Notes under the pieces: model-generated
Told to the model about the DNA's origin: nothing
Seen by the model: the letters and a program-made list of their open reading frames with translations, nothing else
Database searches by the model: none
Origin: Spirochaetales bacterium
GTDB taxonomy: Bacteria; Spirochaetota; Spirochaetia; SZUA-6; DRHE01
DNA length: 64,000 nt
Reading direction: 5' to 3'
NCBI GenBank assembly: GCA_030615505.1
Contig: JAUWZD010000005.1
Location: 1-64,000 of the forward strand
Part shown: piece by piece, positions 53,925 to 63,074 of the stretch
Position numbering within the stretch: position 1 is the stretch's first letter
Layout of the letters: each line of letters starts with the position of its first letter
Made by a program: the position numbers and the translations under genes

Positions 53925-54876
53925 GCCCAGTACCCCAGAGGGGCTGATTTCGCCCAGATAGATGGGTGACATCTCGGGTAGTTTTTTAGTCATTGCGAGC
54001 CCCGTAGGAGTAAACCAACGGGGCGTGGCAATCCCATCTTAGAGATTGCTTCGCTCGCCTAGGCGAGCGGGGTAAAAATCCTCTCTCATATAACTGACTG
54101 TCACCCTGACCTTGAGCGAAGCGAAAGGGAAGGGTCTAGATTCTTCGCTTCGCTCAGAATGACAACGGAATAAAGGCATTAAAGGGGGCGAATATGGGGT
54201 CTCCACTCGTCTAGGCGACCTCGCAATGAAAAAGGGAAGGTGAACTTCCTTTACATAATAATGCTTATGAATTAGATGCACGACAGCCGGCTAGAAAAAG
54301 AGATGTTAGTCTACACACAATGGTACCCGATGGAACAAAAGCCAACGATACTTTCCTAAGTCTCGTCCAAACTTGCAAAAAACTAGGGATAAACTGCTAT
54401 GATTATTTTCTGGACCGAATAAAACGATTATTTGAAATCCCGCCACTAGCACAAATAATTTTGTAGAAAAGTATAATCATCAATTACAACATACACGACC
54501 CATGATATTTTGAGAGGATACGTTTTGCGTGCCGTCGACACACCGACATGGAGATGTGGTTGTCTTCGTGCCACATGGGGCGCCTTGAGTGACGGCGGTA
54601 ATCGGGCCCGCGATTGGCGATGATTCACTCGGTATTTCGGTGCCGATTCCCTATAGATTGACCCTTCTGAGGTGCCCTGGCGTATAGTAATTAGACATAC
54701 GACTGGTGGAGGCGGATTGTAGTACCCAGCCAGCCTCAATGCCATCTCTATCCACACCTGCACGGCAAACCTGTTGACAAACAGGGAAGTCACGCGTACA
54801 CTACTTCATAAGGTGATATATCAGAAGTCGGTTACCGACAGAAAGATGCATCCGGTGGCCGGAGGAGTGTGGACAC
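53925..54876. other. Long intergenic region with repeat elements
   Basis: About 950 bases without a supported gene. It holds REP-like repeats at 53990-54165, AT-rich sequence, and from about 54510 GC-richer DNA. A 115-codon minus-strand frame at 54446-54793 contains FAVQVWIEMALRLAGYYNPPP and ITIRQG, which may be debris of an exported or transposon protein, but it has no start logic and I do not call it. Confidence 0.45.
53990..54165. repeat. REP-like palindromic repeats
   Basis: Two motifs widely seen as interspersed repeats in environmental genomes: CATTGCGAGCCCCGTAGG...GGGGCGTGGCAATCCC (53990-54034) with inner inverted arms, and GTCACCCTGA...GAGCGAAGCGAA...TTCGCTTCGCTCAGAATGAC (54100-54163), which is an inverted pair of the TCGCTCAGAATGAC type. 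They mark a junction between the peptide-transport block and the GC-rich block. Confidence 0.6.
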
Positions 54877-55617
54877 ATGAGTTTATCCGGTAAGACAGCA
54901 CTTGTGACCGGCGGCGCCCGCGGGATAGGCGCCGCCACGGCGGCGGCACTAGCCAGGGAGGGAGCCGGTGTTGTCATTGTCGACATTGAACAGGCGGACG
55001 GCGTAGTAGACGGGATCCTCGCAAACGGCGGCAAGGCATGGTGGTATCAGGTCGACGTCTCGGACCACCGCGCGGTAGAGGACATGGTCCGAACGGCGGA
55101 GGGGACTGCCGGCCCTATCGGGATCCTGGTCAATAACGCGGGAATCATCAGCCGCGGTACTGTACTCGATATCTCGTTCGAGGAGTGGAACCGGATTCTT
55201 GCGGTCAACGTAACCGGCAGCTTCAACTGCTGCAAGGCGGTGATTCCGTCCATGGTCGAACGACACGACGGGCGCATCGTGAACATCACCTCCGTCGCGG
55301 GGAAAATCGGAGACATCACTGCAGCTCCGGCCTACGGTACCTCCAAAGGGGCCGTGAACGCCTTGACCAAGTCGTTGGCCCGCCAGCTTGCCGACTACGG
55401 TATTCGGGTGAACGCGGTCGCCCCGCACGCCATCGAAACCGACATGAGTGCCCAATGGAGCGAGGAAAAGCGGCGGGCCATCATCGCGGAGATACCCCTG
55501 CACCGTCTTGGCTTGCCCGCGGACGTGGCGCAAGCGGTGGTCTATCTCGTATCCGACGCCGCCGGTTTCATTACCGGCGAGATACTCGACGTGAACGGAG
55601 GTTATCTGATGGACTGA
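54877..55617 (+). CDS. Short-chain dehydrogenase/reductase (FabG-like)
   Basis: 246 residues. NAD(P) site TGGARGIGAATA, NNAG at about 85, catalytic Ser in NITSVAGKIG, Tyr/Lys in AYGTSKGA, and a C-terminal NGGYLMD end. Classical SDR. GC content is far above its neighbours. Paired with a GntR regulator 98 bases on; likely oxidises or reduces a sugar acid, polyol or similar compound. No other pathway gene remains nearby. Confidence 0.88.
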   Translation: MSLSGKTALVTGGARGIGAATAAALAREGAGVVIVDIEQADGVVDGILANGGKAWWYQVDVSDHRAVEDMVRTAEGTAGPIGILVNNAGIISRGTVLDISFEEWNRILAVNVTGSFNCCKAVIPSMVERHDGRIVNITSVAGKIGDITAAPAYGTSKGAVNALTKSLARQLADYGIRVNAVAPHAIETDMSAQWSEEKRRAIIAEIPLHRLGLPADVAQAVVYLVSDAAGFITGEILDVNGGYLMD

Positions 55618-55714
55618 CGGCTCAGAGACTCCCGGCGGGCGGGGACGGACAGGGAATGGATGGCGAGGAAGGGGGGCGGATTGACATCTGCATGGTGAGG
55701 TTTATATTGGTACT

Positions 55715-56440
55715 ATGAAAACAACGAACAAGGAATGGACCTTGACCCTGCGGCGCGACGGCGGACCGGAGAGTCTCAGCCTCGGCGACCAGGTCTATGA
55801 GTATCTCTCGGAACAGATCATTCGAGGCACCATCCAGTACGGTGACCGCCTGAACATAAAGACCATGGCGGCGGAGCTCAACGTGAGCCCCATGCCCATC
55901 CGGGACGCTCTCAAGCGTCTCGAGATGGAGAAAATAGTCATCATAAAACCAAGAAGCACTTGTTACGTGCGCGTGCCGACCAAGAGAATAACGCTGGAAG
56001 CCGTGGAGGCCCGGCGCATGCTCGAGGTATTCGCCGTACAGGAGGTCTATTCCCGCATCACGGCGGAGGAGCTCTCGAACCTGAATAGTATTCTCGACGA
56101 GATGGGCCGCCTTGTGCGCCGCACCGTGAGCATGCGCACCCGGGCGGTCATCGACGAATACATCGAGCTGGACCGTCGGTTTCACACGGAGATCTGCGCA
56201 CTTGCGCGGAATGAGTACATCAATCGTTTCTACCGCGAGACAAGCATACACCTGAACATGAGCTTCCGCTACGGTGTCGGGGTATGTCACGGAATAGAGG
56301 CTACCTATCGTGATCACCAGGAGATCTGTCGGCACCTGTCCGAAAACTCGGAGAAGGCGGTCCACGTTATCGAAGCACACCTGCTTCAAAGCAAACAGAA
56401 TATCCTGAACGAGCCGACCTTTCAGATGATCGAGGATTAG
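55715..56440 (+). CDS. GntR-family regulator, FadR/FCD type
   Basis: 241 residues. Winged helix at about 20-85 (LGDQVYEYLSEQIIRGTIQYGD, MAAELNVSPMPIRDALKRLEMEKIV), then an all-helical FCD ligand domain (RRMLEVFAVQEV, ELDRRFHTEICALARNEYI, HRDH-like YRDHQEICRHL, AIEAH-like VIEAHL) with the His residues that bind metal. Presumed regulator of the preceding SDR gene, though that gene is upstream. High GC like the SDR gene. Confidence 0.85.
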   Translation: MKTTNKEWTLTLRRDGGPESLSLGDQVYEYLSEQIIRGTIQYGDRLNIKTMAAELNVSPMPIRDALKRLEMEKIVIIKPRSTCYVRVPTKRITLEAVEARRMLEVFAVQEVYSRITAEELSNLNSILDEMGRLVRRTVSMRTRAVIDEYIELDRRFHTEICALARNEYINRFYRETSIHLNMSFRYGVGVCHGIEATYRDHQEICRHLSENSEKAVHVIEAHLLQSKQNILNEPTFQMIED

Positions 56441-56722
56441 ACCTTCGGCGATGTGTGGACGGACATCGGACGACCCTCCGGCTCCGGCGAGACAGCGCTA
56501 TTGGAACAACTTGAGGATATTTCCGACCAGATATGCAGAATGAACCTCAGAAAGATAAGGATTTCAAGCTATTAATCCTGGCAAGTCTGAATATTTCCAT
56601 AAATCATACGAGATTCTTAAGCTATCACGGCGTTGAACGAATATAATTAGCCTTAGCTCTTGGAAAAAAAGAAAGGGGATTGGAGAAAAACAACCAATTT
56701 CCCTTGCTGTCTTTTTCAAGAT

Positions 56723-57045
56723 GGGGGGGAATTAGCTGAGAATATAACATTATTTGCTTCCTGGTATTGCGGCTTCCCGACGCTCCAAAAAACATCCCTG
56801 TTTTTTGGTAGCTATTTTGCAGCACCTTAAAACAGAAATAATAGCCCGCCAGGACGGCAGGCTCGAAGCAAGGCGGACAATCCGTTTTGAATGGTTTTTT
56901 CGGCATGATCTTTGAATACGCCGGATTATATCTTAAGACTTATTGGAGCGTTCTCAATGGTGGTAGTGTGAATAATTCCACCCTTTCAATAACGCAAACA
57001 GCAGACCATCTTAATCAAATTATTGTGGGTTTCCGGCGCAAAGTC
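56723..57045 (-). repeat. Repeat A copy 3
   Basis: Reverse-complement copy of 37175-37505. On its sense strand hairpin 1 is GCCTGCC/GGCGGGC (plus-strand 56844-56862; one U-G pair; loop GTCCT) and hairpin 2 is CCAAAAAAC/GTTTTTTGG (56785-56793, 56800-56808; loop AGGGAT). The shared frame begins MPKKPFKTDCPPCFEPAV. Confidence 0.8.
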
Positions 57046-57090
57046 GCATAATGTTGTGTTCGCCGATATCCAATTTCGCCGGAAGCGCAG
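57031..57090. repeat. TTCGCC palindromic element, copy 2
   Basis: TTCCGGCG(C)AAA (57031-57042) and TTTCGCCGGAA (57074-57084) form an imperfect inverted pair around ATGTTGTGTTCGCCGATATC. A 30-base stretch (57051-57080) is an exact reverse complement of 63086-63115. Placed between repeat A and the start of the 421-base direct repeat. Confidence 0.7.
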
Positions 57091-57495
57091 CTTCTGAGGA
57101 CACTAACTCATGGCAAAAAAGAAGAAGATTCCTGAGAAATACCAAAGATGGATCGATGCCCGGAAGAGATACCATCTTTCTCACGCTCATATCCAGATGG
57201 CCAGGGAATTAGGTATGAATCCCAGGAAGTTTGGCAGTCTCGCCAACACCAACCAAGAGCCCTGGAAATTGCCACTGGCCGATTTTATTGAGGAGCTCTA
57301 TTTCAAACATTTCAAGAAAAATCAGCCCGATAATGTGCGATCAATTGAGCAGATGGTGAGCGACTATAACAAGAAAAAAGAAGTGCGCAGAGACCAGAGA
57401 CTAAAGGAAAAAGAATCACATCAATCCGGTAAAGACGTAATTCAGCAATAGAAACGTATCTGATCAATCAATTTCTAACGAATATCTTCTCTTGA
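57075..57495 (+). repeat. Direct repeat C copy 1 (carries a small gene)
   Basis: About 421 bases matched by 63125-63545 at roughly 85-90 percent by eye, including the small conserved gene, the GAGGACACTAACTC leader and the AACGAATAT.TTCTCTTG end. Same orientation in both places. Confidence 0.8.
57110..57451 (+). CDS. Conserved small basic protein, 113 aa
   Basis: Lys-rich protein: KKKKIPEKYQRWIDARKRY, SHAHIQMARELGMNPRKFG, LANTNQEPWKLPLADFIEELYF, RSIEQM and a basic coiled tail. I recall this as a widespread family of unknown role, often in accessory DNA. The MARELGMNPRKFGSL stretch looks like a helix-turn-helix or RNA-binding helix. Intact copy of the broken gene at 63.16 kb. No strong RBS; leader GAGGACACTAACTC is shared by both copies. 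Confidence 0.7.
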   Translation: MAKKKKIPEKYQRWIDARKRYHLSHAHIQMARELGMNPRKFGSLANTNQEPWKLPLADFIEELYFKHFKKNQPDNVRSIEQMVSDYNKKKEVRRDQRLKEKESHQSGKDVIQQ

Positions 57496-57650
57496 TCCCA
57501 TAGGGTCAAAAAACTCGTCCAAAGTCCAAACGGCGGTCGCATAAGGACGTCGACGCGGATTCGATCACGTTACGTTGTTGACTCTGTTTTGTCCATTCGT
57601 TACTCTCCGGTCTGCTTTCATCTCATCTTAACCGAACATGGAGATATCTC

Positions 57651-58724
57651 ATGCCTTGGAAGAAACTACTCGCCAATATCACTGGCTCCATCGACGAAGA
57701 GCTTCGGCTCCGTAAGGAGTATCTTGTCATCGAAAACCGTATCCTGCGGTCGAAAATAAAAGGTAAGCTTCGACTCAAAGATGAAGAACGGCGGCAACTT
57801 GCCACAATCGGTAAACAACTCGGACGAAAGGCGCTCGAGGCCATTGCGACAATCGTCAAACCTGATACCATTCTCCGTTGGCATACCAAACTGGTGGCGC
57901 GTAAATTCGATGGCTCCGGATACCGACGATCTCCGGGACGACCACCGTTATCCCCGGAAATTGAGGCACAGATACTGAGATTCGCTCGTGAGAACAGGAA
58001 CTGGGGATATGACCGGATTTCCGGCGCTCTGAAGAACCTTGGGCACCGGGTAAGTGATGCAACGATCGCGAATGTGTTGAAAAGACGCGGCTTACCCCCG
58101 GCTGCCAAGCGGAAGAAGGAGACGACCTGGAGGGAGTTCATCAATAGTCATATGGATGTGTTGGTAGCCACCGATTTCTTCACCACGGATGTATGGTCCC
58201 GTTTCGGTTTGGTCACCTACTACGTCCTTTTCTTCATTCATCTTGGTACACGCAAAGCGCACATCGCGGGAATTACGTCGAATCCTCATCAGCAGTGGAT
58301 TGCGCAGATCGTACAAAATATCACCGATATCGATGAAGGTATGTTACTGCAGAGTAATTGTAGGTATCTAATTCACGACCGGGACAGCAAGTTCTGCGAG
58401 CATTTCGATAGTCTCTTGCGATCGGCGAACATAGAACCGGTGAAGCTGCCGGCGCGTTCGCCGAATTTGAACGCATACGCCGAGCGCTTCATCCTATCAA
58501 TCAAATCTGAATGCCTGGACAGAATGATTCTGTTCGGTGAGAGGTCGCTTCACTATGTACTCAAGGAGTATACCGCTCATTACCACATGGAACGTAATCA
58601 TCAAGGCATCGGAAACAACCTTGTTTTTCCTCAACCCGACCAGGAGAAAAGCAGTAAACGACTAATCGAGTGCCGAGAACGGTTGGGCGGGCTGCTAAAG
58701 TTCTATCACCTCCGGGCTGCGTAG
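57651..58724 (+). CDS. rve-type integrase-core transposase, intact
   Basis: 357 residues, no frameshift. HTH-type region at about 60-150 (LRWHTKLVARKFDG, RSPGRPPLSPEIEAQI, NWGYDRISGALKNLGHRVSDATIANVLKRRG) and DDE core: ATDFFTTDVW, LIHDRDSKFC, NAYAERFILSIKSECLD. RBS GGAG 11 bases before the ATG. Terminal repeats were not found by eye. It sits next to repeat C copy 1. Confidence 0.85.
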   Translation: MPWKKLLANITGSIDEELRLRKEYLVIENRILRSKIKGKLRLKDEERRQLATIGKQLGRKALEAIATIVKPDTILRWHTKLVARKFDGSGYRRSPGRPPLSPEIEAQILRFARENRNWGYDRISGALKNLGHRVSDATIANVLKRRGLPPAAKRKKETTWREFINSHMDVLVATDFFTTDVWSRFGLVTYYVLFFIHLGTRKAHIAGITSNPHQQWIAQIVQNITDIDEGMLLQSNCRYLIHDRDSKFCEHFDSLLRSANIEPVKLPARSPNLNAYAERFILSIKSECLDRMILFGERSLHYVLKEYTAHYHMERNHQGIGNNLVFPQPDQEKSSKRLIECRERLGGLLKFYHLRAA

Positions 58725-58957
58725 ACGTCAGTACTCTTAAAAGCCCCCGCCTCAAGTCTTACGTCGAGTACCAGTGCGCTCAGTCTACAATGCTGCGCAA
58801 TACCCATCAGCCTCTTCGGATTGATAAAAGTCCAATTCATGTCGCTCCGCCATCAAGTAACAGTGCGGATGAATATTTTGACCCCAGGAGATTACAGAAG
58901 CCCTGTTGGATGCCAGGATGAGGCGGCTGTTGTTTGAAAAGTAGCTAAATTGAGCAA

Positions 58958-59740
58958 TTACCTGCGTTCAATCGTAAACTCGCCATACCGTGCAGCAATC
59001 TTAAAACCGATTTTTTGGTAACAAGATATGGCAGCGTCGTTGTCAGCCTGTACGTTGAGACCGATTCGCATTCCACGAGCCAAAAGCGACTGGCACAGCG
59101 CTGCGCTTACACGTGTTCCATATCCCTTGTTTCTGAGTTCGGTCCGGGTTGTAATATTTCCGAGAGCAGCTACCTTGTATCGAGGTGAGAATACGTGGAT
59201 GCCAGCGGCACTGAGCAACCGCCCGCCATCTTTTATGCCGAAGTACTGGTTTGTCTCGAGCATCCGCGGATCAAACCAGTTATCTGGATAGTTCTCTTTA
59301 TAGAGCGACTGGAGAGCGGGTAGATCGCTCAAATCCAACCGGACCACCTCCGAGGTATCCACAGCTGCAGCAGATCCGCCATCAAGGAGTGCCATTTTAT
59401 AGTGCTCTTTACCTGACTCAGTACTGTGCGTAATGTTGAAAACTTCCTCCAATCCGGGGCTTAAGTGCGCATAGAACCGGCACGGGAGGAGGTGCTGTAC
59501 GGAGCCCAGGAGTTGTGCCATCACATCGTATTCTTTGGAAAGACCCAGCAGTGTTGGAAGATGTGGTCCCGCATAAACGAGAACTACAGCTTTGAGTTCA
59601 TCACCGGATCGGACTCCATACCACGTGGTGTAGGACCAGAAGAAGTCGTCCAGATCACCAAGGCCGTAGATGTGAAGATAGGGATCTTTTTCTAAGAGTT
59701 TTGTGATCTCCTGTTTATTGTGAAGACAGATGTATGACAT
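58958..59740 (-). CDS. GNAT-family acetyltransferase
   Basis: 260 residues in two parts: an N-terminal region (about 1-125, LHIYGLGDLDDFFWSYTTWYG) as in two-domain GNATs, and the acetyl-CoA binding domain with ALGNITTRTELRNKGYGTRVSAALCQSLL (Q/RxxGxG/A site) and NVQADNDAAISCYQKIGF near the end. Acceptor unknown. Same strand and just downstream of the amino-acid ABC genes, possibly cotranscribed. Confidence 0.82.
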   Translation of the reverse strand: MSYICLHNKQEITKLLEKDPYLHIYGLGDLDDFFWSYTTWYGVRSGDELKAVVLVYAGPHLPTLLGLSKEYDVMAQLLGSVQHLLPCRFYAHLSPGLEEVFNITHSTESGKEHYKMALLDGGSAAAVDTSEVVRLDLSDLPALQSLYKENYPDNWFDPRMLETNQYFGIKDGGRLLSAAGIHVFSPRYKVAALGNITTRTELRNKGYGTRVSAALCQSLLARGMRIGLNVQADNDAAISCYQKIGFKIAARYGEFTIERR

Positions 59741-59775
59741 GGCTACTCCAACATGATCATGCGCTGGTGGTGGTC

Positions 59776-60519
59776 TTACAATCGGCCGGCTTCTATTATC
59801 CGCTGCAGGAACTGCCGGGTTCGCGGATTTTCCGGCCTGGAGAAAAGTGTCTCCGGCGACGCCTCTTCAAGAATGCGTCCTCCGTCGAGAAAACACACCC
59901 GGTCGGCGACGTCCCGGGCAAAGCCCATTTCGTGAGTTACAATAAGCATCGTCATACCCTGCTCCCGGAGGTTCTTGATCACATCGAGCACACCGCCGAT
60001 CAGTTCTGGATCAAGAGCGGCCGTTACTTCGTCAAGCATGAGGACATCGGGACGGTTGGCCATAGCCCGGATAATCGCGACACGCTGTTGCTGTCCTCCC
60101 GAAAGCTGCTCAGGATACGAATCGGCGAAACCGTCCAGACCGAAGAGTTCAAGGAGCTCATGTGCATAGGCCTCGCTTTCGGTACGCGAAATCTGGTGAA
60201 CCCTTCGAGGCGCAAGGGTAATGTTATCGAGAACCGTCATATGCGGAAAAAGATTGTAGGACTGAAAGACTATTCCGATCCGCTTGTACAATTCTCTGGC
60301 GGCAAACCGCTCATCATGGATTGATACTCCGTCGAGTTTAACCACTCCTTCATCAAAAGGAACCAGATCGTTGATGCATCGTAGGAGTGTTGATTTTCCG
60401 GACCCGGAGGCTCCAATCAGACATACAACTTCGTGAACTCCCACTGTCAAGTTTACATTGTCGAGGACGAGGCTTTTCCCGTAGTATTTGGTCAGATGTT
60501 CAATTTCGATCCGATGCAT
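59776..60519 (-). CDS. Polar amino-acid ABC transporter ATPase
   Basis: 247 residues, GlnQ/HisP type: Walker A GASGSGKST, Q-loop VFQSYNLFPHMTVLDNITLAP, signature LSGGQQQRVAIIRA, Walker B VLMLDEVTAALDPE (Val for the usual Pro), switch VTHEM. Starts directly after the permease stop. Forms an importer with the next two genes. Confidence 0.9.
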   Translation of the reverse strand: MHRIEIEHLTKYYGKSLVLDNVNLTVGVHEVVCLIGASGSGKSTLLRCINDLVPFDEGVVKLDGVSIHDERFAARELYKRIGIVFQSYNLFPHMTVLDNITLAPRRVHQISRTESEAYAHELLELFGLDGFADSYPEQLSGGQQQRVAIIRAMANRPDVLMLDEVTAALDPELIGGVLDVIKNLREQGMTMLIVTHEMGFARDVADRVCFLDGGRILEEASPETLFSRPENPRTRQFLQRIIEAGRL

Positions 60520-61368
60520 CTATACTGTTCTCTGCAGCCGGCGTTCGCGGTCTTTTTTGGTAAAATAGTCCGTGAGACGCGACATGGGAATAGTCGCAAC
60601 AAGGAAAAGCACCGCGGCTGCGATTAAAGACGAGTAGTTGAACGTTCGGGCGGTGTAGATCTGTGCCTCCCGTACCGCGTCTCGGACTCCTAATACGCTT
60701 AATAGTGCAACATCCTTCTGAAGTGCCACCGCAAGATTTAAAAGCGACGGCAGAACGTTACGGACCGCCTGCGGCAGTATGGCGAACCGGAGTGTCTGCC
60801 CTTGTGAGAGTCCAAGGGCTTTTGCAGCAGCGCGCTGACCGTCATGAACAGCATCCATGCCGGACCGATAAACCTCTGCGGCATATGCCGAGTAGCTCGA
60901 GATCATTGCAATGGCGCCCCAGAACAGACTGCTGCGCGGTAACCCCGGGATCTGAAGGGCCGGTATGCCGAAGCCGAAGAGCAATACCAGCAGAAGAGAG
61001 GGAAGACCGCGGAGAAGATCGATATAAACGATGGCAAATACTCTTAATGATGTAAACCATGGCCCGCTCAGAGAACGGAACACAGCCAGTGCCAGTGCCC
61101 AGAGGGCAATCACCACAAGCGAGACTATCCAGACCGACATATTGATACTAAAACCGCGCAGGACATCCGGGAACACCTCGATGATTGCCGGTAGACTGAA
61201 GAATTGCGCCTTGATTCGCGGCCATTGCTCAGCCCGAATAACAATAGTACGGACGATAAAGATCGCCCCTAACACTGTTGTGACGCTGATGATAGGGGGG
61301 AGAAATCGATCTCTTGGTCGAAGACAGCGTCCCGACCGCCTGGGCGGCCCGGGACGCCAAAATGTCAC
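60520..61368 (-). CDS. Polar amino-acid ABC transporter permease
   Basis: 282 residues, HisM/GlnP family. Five or six helices after an unusual basic, Arg/Pro-rich N-terminal 25 residues; EAA loop GQRAAAKALGLSQGQTLRFAILPQAVRN. Overlaps the binding-protein stop by 4 bases. The real start may be further in, as the first 25 residues look unlike the family. Confidence 0.88.
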   Translation of the reverse strand: MTFWRPGPPRRSGRCLRPRDRFLPPIISVTTVLGAIFIVRTIVIRAEQWPRIKAQFFSLPAIIEVFPDVLRGFSINMSVWIVSLVVIALWALALAVFRSLSGPWFTSLRVFAIVYIDLLRGLPSLLLVLLFGFGIPALQIPGLPRSSLFWGAIAMISSYSAYAAEVYRSGMDAVHDGQRAAAKALGLSQGQTLRFAILPQAVRNVLPSLLNLAVALQKDVALLSVLGVRDAVREAQIYTARTFNYSSLIAAAVLFLVATIPMSRLTDYFTKKDRERRLQRTV

Positions 61369-62219
61369 TCCGTTATCTCCGGAATTGAATCGTCACCTAT
61401 CAGGTATTTTGAAGTGAGATCCGCAATTACTCCGTCGGCGATGATCGCCTCCAGACCTTTGTTAATCCAATCGACGATGGGATTGCCCTTCTTAAAAACC
61501 AGCCCATGACCCTGGTCATTTGGATCGTGAGGCAGGATAGCAGCAATTGTAGCATCAGGAACCTGAACTGCGGTGGTAAATAGCGCTGTGGGGAGTGATA
61601 TCACTGTAGCGTCAATCTGTCCGCCCAGTAGTCCCTGGAAAGTTCCCACCTGGTCGTTGAATACCGCAACGTCATCTACACCGATGATATTTTCAATGTA
61701 ATCGAGATCTGTCGTACCGATGGTTGCACCCCAGCGTGCGTCCTGGAGATCCGCAAATGTACGGGCATTCGAGATATTGCTGTCAGGCAGCGCCACTACA
61801 GCCTTTTCCGGTTTGTAATAGACGATTGAAAAGTCTACGAACTCACGTCGGGCTTCAGTCACCGAGTACTGCTGAATATTGAAGTCGTAGGGCTTGTCGC
61901 CGGGAGCGATTCCCTGATCAAACGTCTGACGTACCCATATGACGTCCTCACGGTCGAATCCAAGCTCCTCTGCAAGAGCGTATATCATACCGTTTTCGAA
62001 ACCCTCTCCGCCCGCTGGATTGTCGTCCATCATCCATGGCGGGTAAACCGGCTCACCTGTTGCAACTGTAAGCTTTCCGGGCTGGTAGAGACGCGGATCC
62101 TCCGGCGTTCCCTCCAGCGCCGCATCACTGCCGCTTTCCGGCTCCTCAAGCTCACCGCCAGCAAAGAGAGGCAGTGCAAGCAGTAAAGTCAATAAAACCA
62201 ATAGAATTCGTCGAATCAT
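61365..62219 (-). CDS. Polar amino-acid ABC transporter substrate-binding protein
   Basis: About 284 residues from ATG 62219, picked because AGGAGGAG lies 5-6 bases upstream; a longer frame has no RBS. Signal peptide IRRILLVLLTLLLALPLFAGG, then SBP_bac_3 features: LTVATGEPVYPPW, VRQTFDQGIAPG, FNIQQYSVTEARREFVDFSIVYY, WGATIGTTDLDYIEN, GLLGGQIDATVIS. Operon order binding protein, permease, ATPase. Confidence 0.9.
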   Translation of the reverse strand: MIRRILLVLLTLLLALPLFAGGELEEPESGSDAALEGTPEDPRLYQPGKLTVATGEPVYPPWMMDDNPAGGEGFENGMIYALAEELGFDREDVIWVRQTFDQGIAPGDKPYDFNIQQYSVTEARREFVDFSIVYYKPEKAVVALPDSNISNARTFADLQDARWGATIGTTDLDYIENIIGVDDVAVFNDQVGTFQGLLGGQIDATVISLPTALFTTAVQVPDATIAAILPHDPNDQGHGLVFKKGNPIVDWINKGLEAIIADGVIADLTSKYLIGDDSIPEITE

Positions 62220-62362
62220 AATCTCCTCCTTTGCGGCCCTGAAGACCGCTGTAGACCAATAATGTGGAATCGTTATCATCCATCTACGTACAGCACAATG
62301 AAGTGATGGCCGAGACCACAGATTGGTGGTAAAAGGTATCATATGATATGCTGCTGGTGCTG

Positions 62363-62617
62363 TCAATCAGAGGTTTCCTGCGGAAGAAGCATTTCAATCT
62401 CCTTGCCTTTGACTTTTCCGAGGTTGGTGGTGAGGATGTCGCTCCATTCTTCCTTGATCCGCAAGGTGGCTTTATGCCTTTGGGAGGAGGGCTCGATCTC
62501 CTCACTTCCCAGTCCGCCGTCATAACGCAGAAAGAATACCGGTAGCTTGATCTCCTGGGCTGGACAGAGAAAGGGTAGGAGCAGCAGGACGACAGAAAAA
62601 GCGATGCACTGTCTCAT
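62363..62617 (-). CDS. Small secreted protein, 84 aa
   Basis: Signal peptide RQCIAFSVVLLLLPFLCPAQ followed by a short mature chain with a charged middle (EIEPSSQRHKATLRIKEEWSDIL). AAGGATAAGCGC precedes the ATG. Lies 4 bases after the holin-like gene, so the two are one unit. A Cys in the signal region might be a lipid site, as in small lysis lipoproteins, but this is uncertain. Confidence 0.5.
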   Translation of the reverse strand: MRQCIAFSVVLLLLPFLCPAQEIKLPVFFLRYDGGLGSEEIEPSSQRHKATLRIKEEWSDILTTNLGKVKGKEIEMLLPQETSD

Positions 62618-62621
62618 GCGC

Positions 62622-62900
62622 TTATCCTTTCTGCTTTACCATTTTGCCGACAGCATAGGCACCGAAATGATAGATGCCGTTTGCTTCCAGGAACACGCTG
62701 ACGGTGAGGATGATGAACTTACCCCAATCATAGGGCTTCACCGATAGGGTCTTCCAAAGGGCGAAGAGGATCGAGACAGCAGCAGAAATGATCAGGACCA
62801 CATACCCTTCAGCCTTGAACCATTTTTTAAGCGCTTGAGTGATCGCCAATACGATCGCAGCCAGGCCGATGATTTCGGCCACCAATTCCGGTGTGAGCAT
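62622..62900 (-). CDS. Holin-like small membrane protein
   Basis: 92 residues with about three helices (LVAEIIGLAAIVLAITQAL, GYVVLIISAAVSILFALW, FIILTVSVFLEANGIYHFGAYAV) and a charged C-terminus (GKMVKQKG), the usual shape of phage holins. Excellent RBS AGGAGGTAAAGT before the ATG. A small secreted protein follows at once. Prophage remnant or a domesticated lysis/release gene; no other phage genes were seen. Confidence 0.5.
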   Translation of the reverse strand: MLTPELVAEIIGLAAIVLAITQALKKWFKAEGYVVLIISAAVSILFALWKTLSVKPYDWGKFIILTVSVFLEANGIYHFGAYAVGKMVKQKG

Positions 62901-63074
62901 ACTTTACCTCCTGGTTTCTGTTTAAACTGTTGGCTTTATTATAGGGTGATGGGCAGAGCATGCAATCAAATTGTGGCCAGTGGATCGGTATGGTAAGATT
63001 TCAAGAAGGCGGGTCTGGGGCGAGATTGCTCAACCGGTAGAAGTGCACAATGGCGAATTTTTTAAGGGTCAAAA

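Noticed and set aside
54446..54793. 115-codon minus-strand frame between the permease and SDR genes
   Set aside because: No start logic or RBS and no firm family; some hydrophobic patches could be transposon debris, but not enough to call.
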